A stretch of 64,000 bases of DNA, taken from Catenovulum agarivorans DS-2. GTDB lineage: Bacteria; Pseudomonadota; Gammaproteobacteria; Enterobacterales; Alteromonadaceae. The notes below the pieces were generated by a model. It did no database searches. It was not told the DNA's origin and saw nothing but the letters and a program-made list of their open reading frames with translations. Position numbers and translations under genes: made by a program. Positions 48,544-58,959 of this stretch are shown here, in pieces. The number at the start of each line of letters is the position of its first letter. Within the stretch, counting starts at the first letter, position 1. The stretch spans positions 1 through 64,000 of the forward strand of contig NZ_ARZY01000020.1 of the NCBI RefSeq assembly GCF_000568405.1, read 5' to 3'.

Positions 48544-49550
48544 TGCTTAAGCTTGTCGCTCGACTGATTTTATTTGTCTGTGTGTCAATGCTGCTAGCTG
48601 GTGGATACTTGTACACGCAACTGGATCAATTAACCTCAAGTGAAGTAACAGCTGAACAGTTTATTGAAATCCCAGCTGGAGCTCATTTTGGCCAAGTTGT
48701 TGAACAATTGCAGCAGGCCAAACTCGTGCCTGAATCCGAATTACTCAATTTATATTTTCGAGTTCAAGCAAAATTGCATCCGCAGTTTGCCGTGATGCAA
48801 CATGGTACTTATAAATTTTCGGGTCAATATACACCATTAGAGGTTTTAGCGGTTATTCGCCAGGGTAAACACCATTTATTCAGTATTACTTTAGCTGAAG
48901 GCAGTACATTTAAACAAATCCAACAACAACTAGCTGCGCATCCACAAATCCAGCAAACTCAGTACCAACAGTGGTTGCAACAGCTGATTCAACCCTATGA
49001 ACATCCAGAGGGGTTATTTTTTCCCGATACCTACTTATTTGCTGCAAATACTACGGATAAAGCCTTATTGCGGCAAGCTTTCAATCAAATGCGTCAGTTA
49101 GAGCAGCAAGTTTATCAATCGGCAACTAAGCCGGCATTGTCTTGGTATCAAACATTAACTTTGGCATCTATTATCGAAAAAGAAACTGCTTTACTAGACG
49201 AAATGCCGATTGTTGCTTCGGTTTTTTACAATCGGCTGGCAAAAAATATGAGATTGCAAACAGATCCCACTGTTATATATGGTTTGGGTGATGACTACCA
49301 AGGCGACATTACGCGTGCGCATTTAAAGCAAGCAACAGCATACAATACCTATGTAATTAAAGGGCTACCACCAACACCCATTGCCATGCCAGGTTTAGCT
49401 GCGATTCAAGCGGCAATCGAACCTGCGCATACAGATTATCTATATTTTGTTGCCAGCGGTGATGGTGGTCATGTATTCTCTAAAACTTTACGTCAGCACA
49501 ACGCGGCAGTGGCACAATATTTAAAGAAAATCAGAGCTAAGGCAAAATAA
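48543..49550 (+). CDS. mltG: Endolytic peptidoglycan transglycosylase MltG (YceG)
   Basis: Cuts nascent glycan strands to end their polymerisation. The 335 residues have an N-terminal membrane anchor (about 4-25), a LysM-like subdomain (EIPAGAHFGQVVEQLQ) and the YceG catalytic domain with the Glu in ASIIEKETALLDEMP, plus RLQTDPTVIYGLG and GLPPTPIAMPGLAAI. Start and stop overlap pabC and tmk (TAATG both times), so it is translationally coupled. Confidence 0.95.
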   Translation: MLKLVARLILFVCVSMLLAGGYLYTQLDQLTSSEVTAEQFIEIPAGAHFGQVVEQLQQAKLVPESELLNLYFRVQAKLHPQFAVMQHGTYKFSGQYTPLEVLAVIRQGKHHLFSITLAEGSTFKQIQQQLAAHPQIQQTQYQQWLQQLIQPYEHPEGLFFPDTYLFAANTTDKALLRQAFNQMRQLEQQVYQSATKPALSWYQTLTLASIIEKETALLDEMPIVASVFYNRLAKNMRLQTDPTVIYGLGDDYQGDITRAHLKQATAYNTYVIKGLPPTPIAMPGLAAIQAAIEPAHTDYLYFVASGDGGHVFSKTLRQHNAAVAQYLKKIRAKAK

Positions 49551-50170
49551 TGAGTTCGGGCAAATTTATTGTTATAGAAGGGTTAGAAGGCGCGGGGAAA
49601 AGCAGTGCGATAACTGTTGTTACCCAGTTCTTAGAAGCAAACAACATCGATTTTGTGCAAACCCGAGAGCCCGGTGGCACACCCTTGGCGGAAAATTTGC
49701 GCACTCTAGTTAAGTCGGTGCAGCAAGAGCAGGTAACCGCTGAAACCGAATTGCTAATCATGTATGCGAGTCGCTCACAATTAATTCATAATGTCATGCG
49801 CCCAGCATTAGAAGCTGGTAAATGGGTCGTTGGCGATCGCCACGATATGTCATCACGTGCCTATCAAGGGGGTGGACGGCAAATATCTGCTGAGCTACTT
49901 GAACCTATTCGCCAATGTGTATTAAAAAACTTTAAGCCAGATTTGACTATATATTTAGATGTCAGCCCACAAGTGGGGTTAGCAAGGGCACAAGCACGTG
50001 GCGAGCTAGATCGAATTGAGCTTGAGCAAGTTGAATTCTTTCAGCGAACGCGTCAGGCATATTTAGACATAGCGCATTCAGAAGCAAATATTGAAATAGT
50101 TGACGCTGAACAATCAATGGATAAAGTTCACGCGGATATTCAAACTATCTTAGCGCAATATTTTTCATAA
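49550..50170 (+). CDS. tmk: Thymidylate kinase
   Basis: Phosphorylates dTMP. The 206 residues have P-loop GLEGAGKSS, the DR-type motif REPGGTPLAE, RHDMSSRAYQGGG and a LID with RGELDRIE. It overlaps mltG by one base and precedes holB by 17 bp. Confidence 0.96.
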   Translation: MSSGKFIVIEGLEGAGKSSAITVVTQFLEANNIDFVQTREPGGTPLAENLRTLVKSVQQEQVTAETELLIMYASRSQLIHNVMRPALEAGKWVVGDRHDMSSRAYQGGGRQISAELLEPIRQCVLKNFKPDLTIYLDVSPQVGLARAQARGELDRIELEQVEFFQRTRQAYLDIAHSEANIEIVDAEQSMDKVHADIQTILAQYFS

Positions 50171-50187
50171 ACTTCGAGTACTTCGAT

Positions 50188-51138
50188 ATGAAATACCCTT
50201 GGTTAAACGCGTTGACCACTCTATTGACAGAGCAGTATCAGCAAGCCAGATTACACCACGGATTACTGATTAGTGCGCCCGCAGGTTTTGCAAAGCGTGC
50301 GTTTGCAGTTGATCTTGCACAAAACTTGTTGTGCGAACAGGTAAAGCAAAATCAGGCAAAATCCGCTTGTGGTCAGTGTAAATCCTGTCATTTATTCATG
50401 ACACAAGCGCATCCAGATTATCTTTTGGTTGAAGATGAAAATGCCAAGACGATAGGCGTTGATTTGATTCGCAGGTTAGTTGTGAAATCTCAGCAGAAAG
50501 CTCAACTTGGTGGCGCACAAGTCTATATAGTACCAGATTGCGAACGTATGACAGAGGCATCAGCCAACGCATTGCTAAAAACCCTTGAAGAGCCAGGGCT
50601 GCAAAAGTTTATTATTTTGACCTCATCACATCCGAGTCGGTTATTGCCGACAATTAAAAGCCGTTTGCAACAATACAAAGTTTCACCACCGCAGGTTTCA
50701 GAATTGACAGACTGGTTAAACCAAGCAGGGGTTGAGCCAACAAACTTTTCTCAAGTTTATCCAAAAGTAATCGCCTCACCTTTGTTAGCATTAGACTATG
50801 TAAAAAATGAAAAGCAGCAGGCTCAAAAGGCTTTTTTAGCTGAATTCAAAGCTTTATTAAGTGGCAAGATAACCGCAGTGCAATTTGCCCAACAATTTAA
50901 TGAAGATGAAGTATTTCAACAGCTTGAATGGTTAGAGTTTGCGCTGGGCGCTTGGCTTGAGAGCAAACTCAAATCACAGGTCGAAAAAACTGATGCAGCG
51001 GTCATCCGTTTAAAAATTAGTGATCTCTATCAGCAAGTTACGCAGTGCAAACAGCTCATGTTACAATCGGGCATGAATAAAAAGTTACTCTTTAGTAGCT
51101 TATGTTCTAGAATGCGTCAAACATTGGTATCAGGTTAA
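50188..51138 (+). CDS. holB: DNA polymerase III delta-prime subunit
   Basis: The clamp-loader stator. In 316 residues it shows HGLLISAPAGFAKRAFA (a modified P-loop), the zinc-binding CGQCKSCHLF, and [11 protein letters not shown] with SRLLPTIKSR, the SRC-like region. Together with dnaX at 11.3 kb it supplies the clamp loader. The order tmk-holB-pilZ-tatD is conserved. Confidence 0.94.
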   Translation: MKYPWLNALTTLLTEQYQQARLHHGLLISAPAGFAKRAFAVDLAQNLLCEQVKQNQAKSACGQCKSCHLFMTQAHPDYLLVEDENAKTIGVDLIRRLVVKSQQKAQLGGAQVYIVPDCERMTEASANALLKTLEEPGLQKFIILTSSHPSRLLPTIKSRLQQYKVSPPQVSELTDWLNQAGVEPTNFSQVYPKVIASPLLALDYVKNEKQQAQKAFLAEFKALLSGKITAVQFAQQFNEDEVFQQLEWLEFALGAWLESKLKSQVEKTDAAVIRLKISDLYQQVTQCKQLMLQSGMNKKLLFSSLCSRMRQTLVSG

Positions 51139-51168
51139 TCATTTACAACGGTTAAAAGCGAACATTTA

Positions 51169-51495
51169 ATGGAAGAGTTGGTTTTAGAGTTCAATAATGT
51201 ACATGCATTGTATAAATGTTATATGTCGTTTATTAAAGAAGGTGGTTTGTTCGTTGTTACCAACCGAAAATATGAAATGGGTCATTCGTTGGCACTTAAC
51301 GTATTGCTGCCAAATGCGATTGAACCTATAGTGGTTACAGGACGAGTATGCTGGATCACACCACCTGCATCGCATAGCAGCGCGCCACAAGGTGTCGGCG
51401 TAGCTTTTATCGATGACAAACACCAACTTAAAGATAGGATAGAGACAATTTTAGGGCCAATGTTAAATTCATCGGAAACTACCTACACCTTATAA
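51169..51495 (+). CDS. pilZ: Type IV pilus protein PilZ
   Basis: A 108-residue PilZ-domain protein. The position between holB and tatD is that of the original PilZ, required for type IV pilus assembly in Pseudomonas. Visible parts are KEGGLFVVTNRKYEMG, VTGRVCWITPPA and QGVGVAFID. The RxxxR cyclic-di-GMP binding motif is not present, as in pilus-type PilZ, so it probably does not bind the nucleotide. Confidence 0.9.
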   Translation: MEELVLEFNNVHALYKCYMSFIKEGGLFVVTNRKYEMGHSLALNVLLPNAIEPIVVTGRVCWITPPASHSSAPQGVGVAFIDDKHQLKDRIETILGPMLNSSETTYTL

Positions 51496-51519
51496 TGAAG
51501 CAACTAGCTGGAGTTTAAT

Positions 51520-52290
51520 TTGTTAGTCGATTCACACTGTCATTTGGACAGATTAAAACTAGAAGATGAGCAAAGTCTGTCAAGCATAGTCGAAGCTGCA
51601 CGTCAGCGTAATATTGAACATTTTTTATGTGTTTGTGTGACGTTAGATGATTTCCCAACCATGTTAAAAACGGTTGAACCTTTTGCTGATGTTTCGGTAT
51701 CTTGTGGGGTACACCCGCTCCATAACGAATGCCAATACGAATTGGCGCAATTGCGCTCTCTGGCTGCCGATCCGCGTGTTGTTGCAGTAGGAGAAACCGG
51801 TCTAGATTATTATTACTCCAATGAAACAAAAGATTGGCAGCAGCAATCTTTTGCCCAACACTGCCAAGTTGCACATGAGCTAGATAAACCACTTATTATT
51901 CATACGCGAGATGCACGTGAAGATACTATCGCCATTTTGCGAGAGCATAATGCGGAAAAACCGCGTGGTGTTTTACATTGTTTTACCGAATCGTTGGAAA
52001 TGGCCAAAGCGGCAATTGATATGAATTTTCTGATCTCAATCTCTGGCATAGTTACGTTTGGCAATGCTAGCGAGTTAAGAGATGTTGTGCGAGCTTTGCC
52101 AATTGAAAATTTATTGGTTGAAACCGATTCTCCTTGGTTAGCGCCTAAGCCGTATCGAGGAAAACAAAATCAACCTGCTTACGTAAAAGAAGTGGCGCAG
52201 TTTGTGGCAGATTTAAAAGGTATTTCTCTTGAAGAGCTGGCGAAAGTAACGACAACAAACTTTTACAATTTGTTTAAAGGTGCCGCTTAA
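51520..52290 (+). CDS. ycfH: TatD-family metal-dependent hydrolase (YcfH type)
   Basis: A 256-residue TIM-barrel deoxyribonuclease-type hydrolase. Metal ligands appear in DSHCHLD, GETGLDYYY, IHTRDARED, HCFTES and ETDSPWLAP. The start is TTG 51520 with GGAG 6 nt upstream; no ATG or GTG lies before the HxH motif. The gene order after pilZ supports YcfH rather than TatD. Confidence 0.92.
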   Translation: MLVDSHCHLDRLKLEDEQSLSSIVEAARQRNIEHFLCVCVTLDDFPTMLKTVEPFADVSVSCGVHPLHNECQYELAQLRSLAADPRVVAVGETGLDYYYSNETKDWQQQSFAQHCQVAHELDKPLIIHTRDAREDTIAILREHNAEKPRGVLHCFTESLEMAKAAIDMNFLISISGIVTFGNASELRDVVRALPIENLLVETDSPWLAPKPYRGKQNQPAYVKEVAQFVADLKGISLEELAKVTTTNFYNLFKGAA

Positions 52291-52319
52291 CCCCTAACGT
52301 ACAATAAGAAGAATTGATT

Positions 52320-54599
52320 ATGTCGGATTTAATTGAAATTAGTGAAGATGGTGTTGAAAAAATAGCACTTAGAAAATTTACTGAAGATGCATATTTGAAC
52401 TACTCAATGTACGTTATTATGGATCGTGCATTGCCGCATATTTCAGATGGCTTAAAACCCGTGCAGCGTCGCATTGTTTACGCAATGTCTGAGCTTGGTT
52501 TATCTGCACTCGCAAAGTATAAAAAATCCGCGCGTACCGTGGGTGACGTTCTGGGTAAATTTCACCCGCATGGTGATTCGGCCTGTTATGAAGCCATGGT
52601 ACTTATGGCGCAGCCTTTTTCATACCGCTATCCGTTGATTGATGGTCAGGGCAACTGGGGGGCACCAGACGATCCTAAATCGTTCGCTGCAATGCGTTAT
52701 ACCGAAGCTCGGTTGTCTAAATTTTCGGAAGTGCTCCTCAGTGAATTGGGCATGGGAACCGTAGAGTGGGGACCAAACTTCGATGGTACGTTAAAAGAGC
52801 CGATTAACTTGCCCGCTAGATTGCCGCATATTTTGCTGAATGGCGTAACAGGCATTGCCGTTGGTATGGCAACGGATATTCCACCACACAATGTTAAAGA
52901 AGTGGTCAATGCTGCTCGGTATTTGCTGGATCATCCAAACGCGGGCCTTGAAAAAATCATGAGCTTTATCCCAGCGCCAGATTTTCCAACAGAAGCTGAA
53001 ATTATTACCCCTCGTGCTGATATAGAAAAAATTTATCAAACGGGTCGAGGCTCGATAAAGATGCGTGCTGTATATGAGATAGAGCAGGGTGAAATAGTTA
53101 TTAATGCATTACCACACCAAGCGTCGAGCGGTAAGGTAATTGAGCAGATTGCCCAGCAAATGCAGGCTAAAAAGCTGCCAATGGTCGCAGATATTCGTGA
53201 CGAATCCGATCATGAAAACCCAGTACGTATGGTTGTTGTACCACGTTCTAATCGAGTCGATATTGACATGTTAATGCAGCATCTGTTCGCAACGACTGAT
53301 TTAGAAAAAAGCTATCGTGTTAACTTAAATATGATTGGCCTGAATGGTCGCCCGCAGGTTAAAGCTTTACCACAAATCATTAATGAGTGGATTCAGTATC
53401 GTTTGGCAACTGTCACCAAGCGTCTGCAATTCCGCTTAGATAAAGTTTTAGCTAGATTACATATTTTGGAAGGTTTGTTAATTGCCTTCTTAAACATAGA
53501 CGAAGTTATCCATATTATCCGTACCGAAGACAATCCAAAAGCTGAGTTGATCAGCCGCTTTGGTCTATCGGATAAACAAGCTGAAGCGATACTTGAATTA
53601 AAGCTAAGGCATCTTGCTAAACTTGAAGAAATTAAAATAAAAGCAGAGCAAGCTGAATTAGAGAAAGAGCGCGAATGGCTTGAAAGTATCTTAAATTCAG
53701 AAACTGAGTTGAAAAAGCTGGTTAAGAAAGAATTAGCAGAAGATGCAGAAAAATATGGTGATGAGCGTCGTTCGCCAATCGTTGAGCGTGGTGAAGCTAA
53801 AGCGTTAAGCGAAAAAGATTTGGTACCAAGTGAAGCTGTTACTGTAGTGGTATCGGATAAAGGTTGGGTGCGTTGTGCAAAAGGGCATGATGTTGATGTT
53901 GAAGGTTTGAATTACAAAGCTGGTGATAGCTATTTAGCCAGTGCCGCGGGTCGTTCAAATCAGCTGAGTGTGTTTATAGATTCAAGCGGTCGAGCGTTTT
54001 CTACGGATACCCATACGCTTCCATCCGCACGAGGGCAAGGGGAACCTTTGTCTGGACGTTTTACGGTTGCCGCTGGTGAGCGCGTTGAACAAGTTGTTAT
54101 TGCTCAGCCTGAAGAGCTATTTTTAATGGCATCGGATGCAGGTTATGGGTTTGTCGCTAAATTTGCCGATCTTGTAAGTAAAAATAAGAACGGTAAAGCT
54201 GTGCTCACTCTGCCAGCTAATGCCAAAGTGATGCAGCCTTGCAAAGTCGGGTCAGCACAAGCGCAACTCATTGTTGCAATTACCAATGAAGGTCGAATGT
54301 TATTATTCCCTGTGGCAGATTTACCTTGCTTAGCAAAAGGTAAAGGCAACAAGATTATTAGTGTTCCTTCTGAGCGGGCGCGAAACCGAGAAGAGTTTGT
54401 TAAACACGTAGCCTTAATTGACCCAAGCGATTCGATTGTGTTGGTTGCTGGCAAACGTAAAATGTCGCTTAAACCTGATGATTGGTCGCATTACCGTGGA
54501 GAAAGAGGCCGTCGAGGTAATAAACTACCACGCGGTTTACAGCGTGTAGATGACTTGCTGATTGAGGCGTCATCGCAACCCAGTTCACAAGATAATTAA
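52320..54599 (+). CDS. parC: DNA topoisomerase IV subunit A
   Basis: Decatenates chromosomes with ParE. The 759 residues carry the quinolone region [12 protein letters not shown] with the Ser and Glu of susceptible enzymes, the catalytic Tyr in [11 protein letters not shown], and a C-terminal beta-pinwheel that ends [21 protein letters not shown] 52320 is preferred to TTG 52314. parE is not in this window. plsC follows 20 bp downstream, as parC-plsC in E. coli. Confidence 0.96.
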   Translation: MSDLIEISEDGVEKIALRKFTEDAYLNYSMYVIMDRALPHISDGLKPVQRRIVYAMSELGLSALAKYKKSARTVGDVLGKFHPHGDSACYEAMVLMAQPFSYRYPLIDGQGNWGAPDDPKSFAAMRYTEARLSKFSEVLLSELGMGTVEWGPNFDGTLKEPINLPARLPHILLNGVTGIAVGMATDIPPHNVKEVVNAARYLLDHPNAGLEKIMSFIPAPDFPTEAEIITPRADIEKIYQTGRGSIKMRAVYEIEQGEIVINALPHQASSGKVIEQIAQQMQAKKLPMVADIRDESDHENPVRMVVVPRSNRVDIDMLMQHLFATTDLEKSYRVNLNMIGLNGRPQVKALPQIINEWIQYRLATVTKRLQFRLDKVLARLHILEGLLIAFLNIDEVIHIIRTEDNPKAELISRFGLSDKQAEAILELKLRHLAKLEEIKIKAEQAELEKEREWLESILNSETELKKLVKKELAEDAEKYGDERRSPIVERGEAKALSEKDLVPSEAVTVVVSDKGWVRCAKGHDVDVEGLNYKAGDSYLASAAGRSNQLSVFIDSSGRAFSTDTHTLPSARGQGEPLSGRFTVAAGERVEQVVIAQPEELFLMASDAGYGFVAKFADLVSKNKNGKAVLTLPANAKVMQPCKVGSAQAQLIVAITNEGRMLLFPVADLPCLAKGKGNKIISVPSERARNREEFVKHVALIDPSDSIVLVAGKRKMSLKPDDWSHYRGERGRRGNKLPRGLQRVDDLLIEASSQPSSQDN

Positions 54600-54619
54600 T
54601 TCTAAAGGAAGTACAATTC

Positions 54620-55381
54620 GTGTTAGCTGTTATTCGAATTATTTTGCTTGGCATTTTTGTCATCTTTGCCAGCGTATTTGGTATTTTGTTTTGCCTGATT
54701 CGACCGTTTCATCGTAACAATGTCTATTGGTTGGGCAAAACATATTGTCAAGCAGCCAAGATATTGGGGATAAAATTAGATATTAGGACACACCCAGACG
54801 CTCGTAAAGCACAACCCGCGGTGTTTATCGCTAATCATCAAAATAGCTATGACATCTTTACCTTGTGTGGCAGTGTGCTACCCAGCACAGTGACGATCGG
54901 CAAAAAAAGCCTAAAATGGATACCCTTTTTTGGCCAGTTGTACTGGTTGTCGGGTAACATTTTGATCGACCGTGAAAATCGCAAAAAAGCGCTAGCCGCG
55001 TTAAAAACATCCAAAGATATCATTCAAAAACGTAAAGTTTCGGTTTGGATGTTTCCAGAAGGAACCCGTTCTTATGGACGTGGATTACTGCCCTTTAAGC
55101 GTGGTGCATTTCAGCTGGCTCAAGCCGCAGGTGTGCCAATTGTGCCTGTGTTAATGAGTACAACCTGTAATAAAATTAAGTTGAATCGCTGGTCGAATGG
55201 GACAGTGATCATTGAAGTCATGGCACCTACCAACATGACCGAGGCGCAGCAAAAAAATTTAAAGCAAACATGTGAAGACTATCACGCCATGATGTCAGCT
55301 AAATTGCAGCAACTAGACGCGGAAGCAGACCAGCTAAACGCCCATCTACTTGCATCGAACAATCATTCTAAAGAGGTGTAA
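54620..55381 (+). CDS. plsC: 1-acyl-sn-glycerol-3-phosphate acyltransferase
   Basis: Makes phosphatidic acid at the inner membrane. The 253 residues have an N-terminal hydrophobic segment (about 3-27), the acyltransferase motif NHQNSYD, the second motif IDRENRKKAL, FPEGTRSYGRG and VPIVPVLMST. The start is GTG 54620 with AAGGAAG 8 nt upstream. It follows parC, as in E. coli. Confidence 0.94.
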   Translation: MLAVIRIILLGIFVIFASVFGILFCLIRPFHRNNVYWLGKTYCQAAKILGIKLDIRTHPDARKAQPAVFIANHQNSYDIFTLCGSVLPSTVTIGKKSLKWIPFFGQLYWLSGNILIDRENRKKALAALKTSKDIIQKRKVSVWMFPEGTRSYGRGLLPFKRGAFQLAQAAGVPIVPVLMSTTCNKIKLNRWSNGTVIIEVMAPTNMTEAQQKNLKQTCEDYHAMMSAKLQQLDAEADQLNAHLLASNNHSKEV

Positions 55382-55386
55382 TCCAG

Positions 55387-55743
55387 ATGGACTATATTGA
55401 TGACCCAAGTGGCTTTACTCAAAATATAGTAGCTATGCTTATTGAAGATGGTAGTGATACAGAAGCTGTCTATACCATTGAGCATCACTTTTCTTCAACT
55501 AATTTCGATAAATTGGAAAAAGCCGCTGTTGCAGCTTTTAAACTCAATTATGATGTAACTGATGCAGAAGAATTTGAAACGGATGACGGTCAAGAAATTT
55601 TAGCATTTGACGTGATAGCCGAAAGTAAACTAGATGTGGCTAAAATACAAAATCAAGTTGAGCAAATGGAAAAGCTCGCCGCTGACTATCAGGTTGAATA
55701 CGATGGTTGGGGCACTGAGTTTATTGAGCCTCAACAGCAGTAG
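55387..55743 (+). CDS. rraB: Regulator of RNase E activity B
   Basis: A 118-residue acidic ferredoxin-like protein that binds the C-terminal part of RNase E and changes its activity in E. coli. DAEEFETDDGQEILAFDV and VEYDGWGTEFIE are RraB hallmarks. GAGGTG lies 9-10 nt before ATG. It begins 5 bp after plsC, and a sigma-54 promoter for fliE follows its stop, so transcription of rraB and fli genes is distinct. Confidence 0.9.
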   Translation: MDYIDDPSGFTQNIVAMLIEDGSDTEAVYTIEHHFSSTNFDKLEKAAVAAFKLNYDVTDAEEFETDDGQEILAFDVIAESKLDVAKIQNQVEQMEKLAADYQVEYDGWGTEFIEPQQQ

Positions 55744-55761
55744 ATAAAATATATTGGTTGT

Positions 55762-55778
55762 TGGCACAGCCTGTGCAT
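55762..55778 (+). promoter_or_regulatory. Sigma-54 promoter for fliE
   Basis: TGGCAC-AGCCT-GTGCA: GG (55763-55764) and GC (55775-55776) are 12 bp apart and the -24 half is a perfect TGGCAC. It lies 55 bp before the fliE start. Confidence 0.88.
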
Positions 55779-55831
55779 AACCCCACTTATCAGTTAACAG
55801 ATTCAAATTTTTGACGACAGTGGGGTTTAGT

Positions 55832-56170
55832 ATGAAAATTGGCGCGAATAATCTCTATGCGGAAATGCAAGCGCTCGCTACGCAAGCGCGTAAAGATGTT
55901 GCTGCAGACCAGCTACCCATCTCACCGAAAGTCGAAAACCCAACACCATCAACCTTTGGAAATATGCTGAATCAAGCTATTGATAACGTGAACGACTTAC
56001 AGCATCACGCAAAAGCACAAACTATCAAGTTTGAGATGGGCGATCAAAATGTATCACTTGCAGATGTCATGATAGCGAAAGGCAAATCAAGTATTGCGTT
56101 TGAAGCAACGGTCCATGTACGAAACAAAGTAGTTGAAGCGTACGATAAAATTATGCAAATGCCTGTATAA
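55832..56170 (+). CDS. fliE: Flagellar hook-basal body complex protein FliE
   Basis: The junction protein between MS-ring and rod. I use ATG 55832 (MKIGANNLYAEMQAL, 112 residues), with GGGG 6 nt upstream; the frame opens at 55811 but that part would lie between the promoter and the ribosome binding site. The conserved core is FGNMLNQAIDNVNDLQ, VSLADVMIAKGKSSIAFEA and VVEAYDKIMQMPV at the end. It is the first gene of fliEFGH. Confidence 0.93.
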   Translation: MKIGANNLYAEMQALATQARKDVAADQLPISPKVENPTPSTFGNMLNQAIDNVNDLQHHAKAQTIKFEMGDQNVSLADVMIAKGKSSIAFEATVHVRNKVVEAYDKIMQMPV

Positions 56171-56194
56171 CAAGGCTAATCTTGCTTGGAGTAA

Positions 56195-57919
56195 ATGACA
56201 GTGGCAGAACAGAATGCATCAACTGACATTATGGTAAACGACGGTGCTGGTGCAGATGCAGCATCAACAGATATTCCATCAGAAGAACAAAAATCCGGAT
56301 TTTTGGGCGGCTTAGGTAGTGTTGATATACTCCGTCAAGTTACGCTTATTTTGGCTTTGGCTATCTGTTTAGCTATTGCTGTTTTCATTATTGTTTGGGC
56401 GCGAGAGCCTGACTTTCGCCCTTTAGGCAAAATGGAAACAGAAGAACTTATCCAAACCTTAGATTTTCTTGATCAGCAAAAAATTGAATATCGCCTTGAA
56501 GGTGATGTGGTTTATGTAATTGAAGACCAATATCAAGACATCAAATTACAAATGACCCGTTCCGGCATGACTTCTGGGCCAGCGACTGGTGACGACATTT
56601 TATTGACAGATATGGGCTTTGGTGTCAGTCAACGTGTTGAAATGGAGCGTCTTAAATATAGCCGTGAACAATCACTTGCTAGAGCAATTGAAGAATTACA
56701 CTCAATCCAGCGCGCCAAAGTGTTGTTAGCAATACCAAAAGAAAATGTATTTGCCCGACACGAGAAAAAACCAAGTGCCACCGTGGTTTTAAACATGAAA
56801 CGTGGCAAAGTTTTAAAGTCTGAAGAAATCGATTCTGTTGTTGATATGGTTGCATCGGCGGTACAAGGTCTTGAACCTACTCGAGTTACTGTGACAGATC
56901 AAAATGGCCGTCTATTAAATTCAGGCTCGCAAAACGATTTGTCGGCCCGCACTCGCAAAGAATATGAAATTGAACAAAAGCGTGAAGCAGAATATCTAGA
57001 AAAAATTGACTCAATTTTAATCCCAGTGGTGGGTTTGGGAAATTATACTGCGCAAGTTGACGTCACTATGGATTTTACCTCGGTTGAACAAACACAAAAG
57101 CGCTACAACCCTGATTTACCAGCAGTGCGCAGTGAAATGACAGTAGAAACCAACTCTTTAGGTGGCATAGTTGCAGGGATTCCAGGGGCGCTAACCAATC
57201 AACCCCCTTTAGACTCAAACATACCTGAAGAGGCGAACGGTGGTGACGGATCGGCAAATCCAAGTAAGAGCCATAGAGAAGCAACACGCAACTATGAATT
57301 AGATACGACCATTAGTCATACTCGCCAACAAACCGGAGTTATTCGACGCTTGAGTGTATCGGTTGCGGTGGACTATTTACCTGAAAGCAACGCGGAAACG
57401 GGCGAAACGAACTATCAACCTCGTACAACCGCAGAGCTGGCAAATATTCGACGTTTACTCCAAGGAGGAATCGGTTTTGACATCCAACGTGGTGATACGC
57501 TAGAAGTGGTAACAGTGCCATTTGTTCGAACTGATATGGGCGATCTAGAACAAACACCATTTTATGAACAAGCTTGGTTCGCAAAGTTGGTCAGATTAAT
57601 ATTAGGCACTATTATCATAATTGTTCTGATAGCCTTGGTTGTACGTCCGATGTTGCGTAAACTTATCTATCCAGAAGAAGTCGCGGATGATTTTGATGAA
57701 TCGTCTCTTTCATCTGGTGTTGACCTAGGTGATGAAACGCTTGATATGTTGACGTCAGATTTTGATGCGAGTGCGGTTGGATTTAATCAAGACGGTACGC
57801 TAATGTTACCTGACTTGCATAAAGATGAAGATGTATTAAAAGCGGTTAGAGCCTTGGTTGCCAACGAACCAATTCTTTCAGCACAAGTCGTTAAAGCGTG
57901 GTTAAACGAAGATGCCTAA
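56195..57919 (+). CDS. fliF: Flagellar MS-ring protein FliF
   Basis: Forms the membrane ring on which the basal body is built. The 574 residues have membrane segments near 48-68 and 466-486, the ring-building motifs VYVIEDQYQDIKLQM and LARAIEELHSIQRAKVLLAIP, and a C-terminal cytoplasmic tail that binds FliG. TTGGAGTAA precedes ATG. Its end overlaps fliG by 8 bp. Confidence 0.96.
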   Translation: MTVAEQNASTDIMVNDGAGADAASTDIPSEEQKSGFLGGLGSVDILRQVTLILALAICLAIAVFIIVWAREPDFRPLGKMETEELIQTLDFLDQQKIEYRLEGDVVYVIEDQYQDIKLQMTRSGMTSGPATGDDILLTDMGFGVSQRVEMERLKYSREQSLARAIEELHSIQRAKVLLAIPKENVFARHEKKPSATVVLNMKRGKVLKSEEIDSVVDMVASAVQGLEPTRVTVTDQNGRLLNSGSQNDLSARTRKEYEIEQKREAEYLEKIDSILIPVVGLGNYTAQVDVTMDFTSVEQTQKRYNPDLPAVRSEMTVETNSLGGIVAGIPGALTNQPPLDSNIPEEANGGDGSANPSKSHREATRNYELDTTISHTRQQTGVIRRLSVSVAVDYLPESNAETGETNYQPRTTAELANIRRLLQGGIGFDIQRGDTLEVVTVPFVRTDMGDLEQTPFYEQAWFAKLVRLILGTIIIIVLIALVVRPMLRKLIYPEEVADDFDESSLSSGVDLGDETLDMLTSDFDASAVGFNQDGTLMLPDLHKDEDVLKAVRALVANEPILSAQVVKAWLNEDA

Positions 57920-58949
57920 TGAAAACGAAAATAACCAAGAATCCTATGATATCTCACGGCTAGATGGCATAGAAAAAGCGGCGGTTTTACTCCTGAGTTT
58001 GTCAGAAGAAGACGCAGCACAAATACTTAAGCACTTAGAGCCAAAGGAAGTGCAAAAAGTTGGTATGGCAATGGCATCTTTGGATGATTTTTCTCAAGCA
58101 AAAATTACCGCGATTCATAAGTTGTTTATTGATGAAATACAAAGATTTAGCACGATTGGATTCCAAAGTACTGAGTTCGTACGTAAAGCATTAACTGCAG
58201 CATTAGGTGAAGATAAAGCGGGTAACTTAATCGAACAGATTATCATGGGCAGCGGTGCTAAAGGCCTTGATTCACTTAAATGGATGGATTCGAAACAAGT
58301 TGCCAATATTATTCGTAACGAGCATCCGCAGATCCAAACGATTGTTATGGCATATTTAGAACCAGAGCAATCTGCTGAAATCATGAGTCAGTTCTCTGAA
58401 AAAGTTCGACTAGATTTGATGATGCGCATCGCCAACCTTGAAGAGGTTCAACCGGCGGCATTACAAGAATTAAATGAAATTATGGAAAAACAATTTGCAG
58501 GCCAAGCGGGTGCTCAAGCAGCTAAAATGGGTGGCTTAAAAGCGGCTGCAGATATTATGAACTACTTAGATACAAATATTGAAGGTCAGTTGATGGATTC
58601 AATTCGTGAACATGACGAAGAAATGAGCCAGCAAATTCAAGACCTTATGTTTGTATTTGATAACCTAGCCGACGTAGATGACAAAGGTATTCAGGCCATA
58701 TTGCGCGAAGTCCAACAAGATGTGTTGATGCGTGCAATTAAAGGTGCAGACGAAAGCCTGAAAGACAAGATTCTTGGCAATATGTCGAAACGTGCTGCAG
58801 AAATGTTGGCAGACGATTTGGATGCAATGGGACCAATACGCATCAGTGAAGTTGAAGCTGCCCAGAAAGAAGTCTTGTCTATTGCTCGTAGGTTAGCCGA
58901 TGCGGGTGAAATTATGCTTGGCGGCGGTGGCGGCGAAGAGTTCCTATAA
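57912..58949 (+). CDS. fliG: Flagellar motor switch protein FliG
   Basis: The torque-generating C-ring protein, 345 residues. It shows ISRLDGIEKAAVLLLSLSEEDAAQI at the FliF-binding end, the EHPQI-type motif (NEHPQIQTIVMAYL) in the middle domain, and the C-terminal motor helix with charged residues contacting MotA (LADVDDKGIQAILREV, MSKRAAEMLADDLDAMG). It overlaps fliF. Confidence 0.97.
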   Translation: MPNENENNQESYDISRLDGIEKAAVLLLSLSEEDAAQILKHLEPKEVQKVGMAMASLDDFSQAKITAIHKLFIDEIQRFSTIGFQSTEFVRKALTAALGEDKAGNLIEQIIMGSGAKGLDSLKWMDSKQVANIIRNEHPQIQTIVMAYLEPEQSAEIMSQFSEKVRLDLMMRIANLEEVQPAALQELNEIMEKQFAGQAGAQAAKMGGLKAAADIMNYLDTNIEGQLMDSIREHDEEMSQQIQDLMFVFDNLADVDDKGIQAILREVQQDVLMRAIKGADESLKDKILGNMSKRAAEMLADDLDAMGPIRISEVEAAQKEVLSIARRLADAGEIMLGGGGGEEFL

Positions 58950-58959
58950 TGAGTAGTTT

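Noticed and set aside
52560-52720. Quinolone-resistance change in parC
   Set aside because: The region [12 protein letters not shown] has the usual Ser and Glu, so no resistance substitution is visible.
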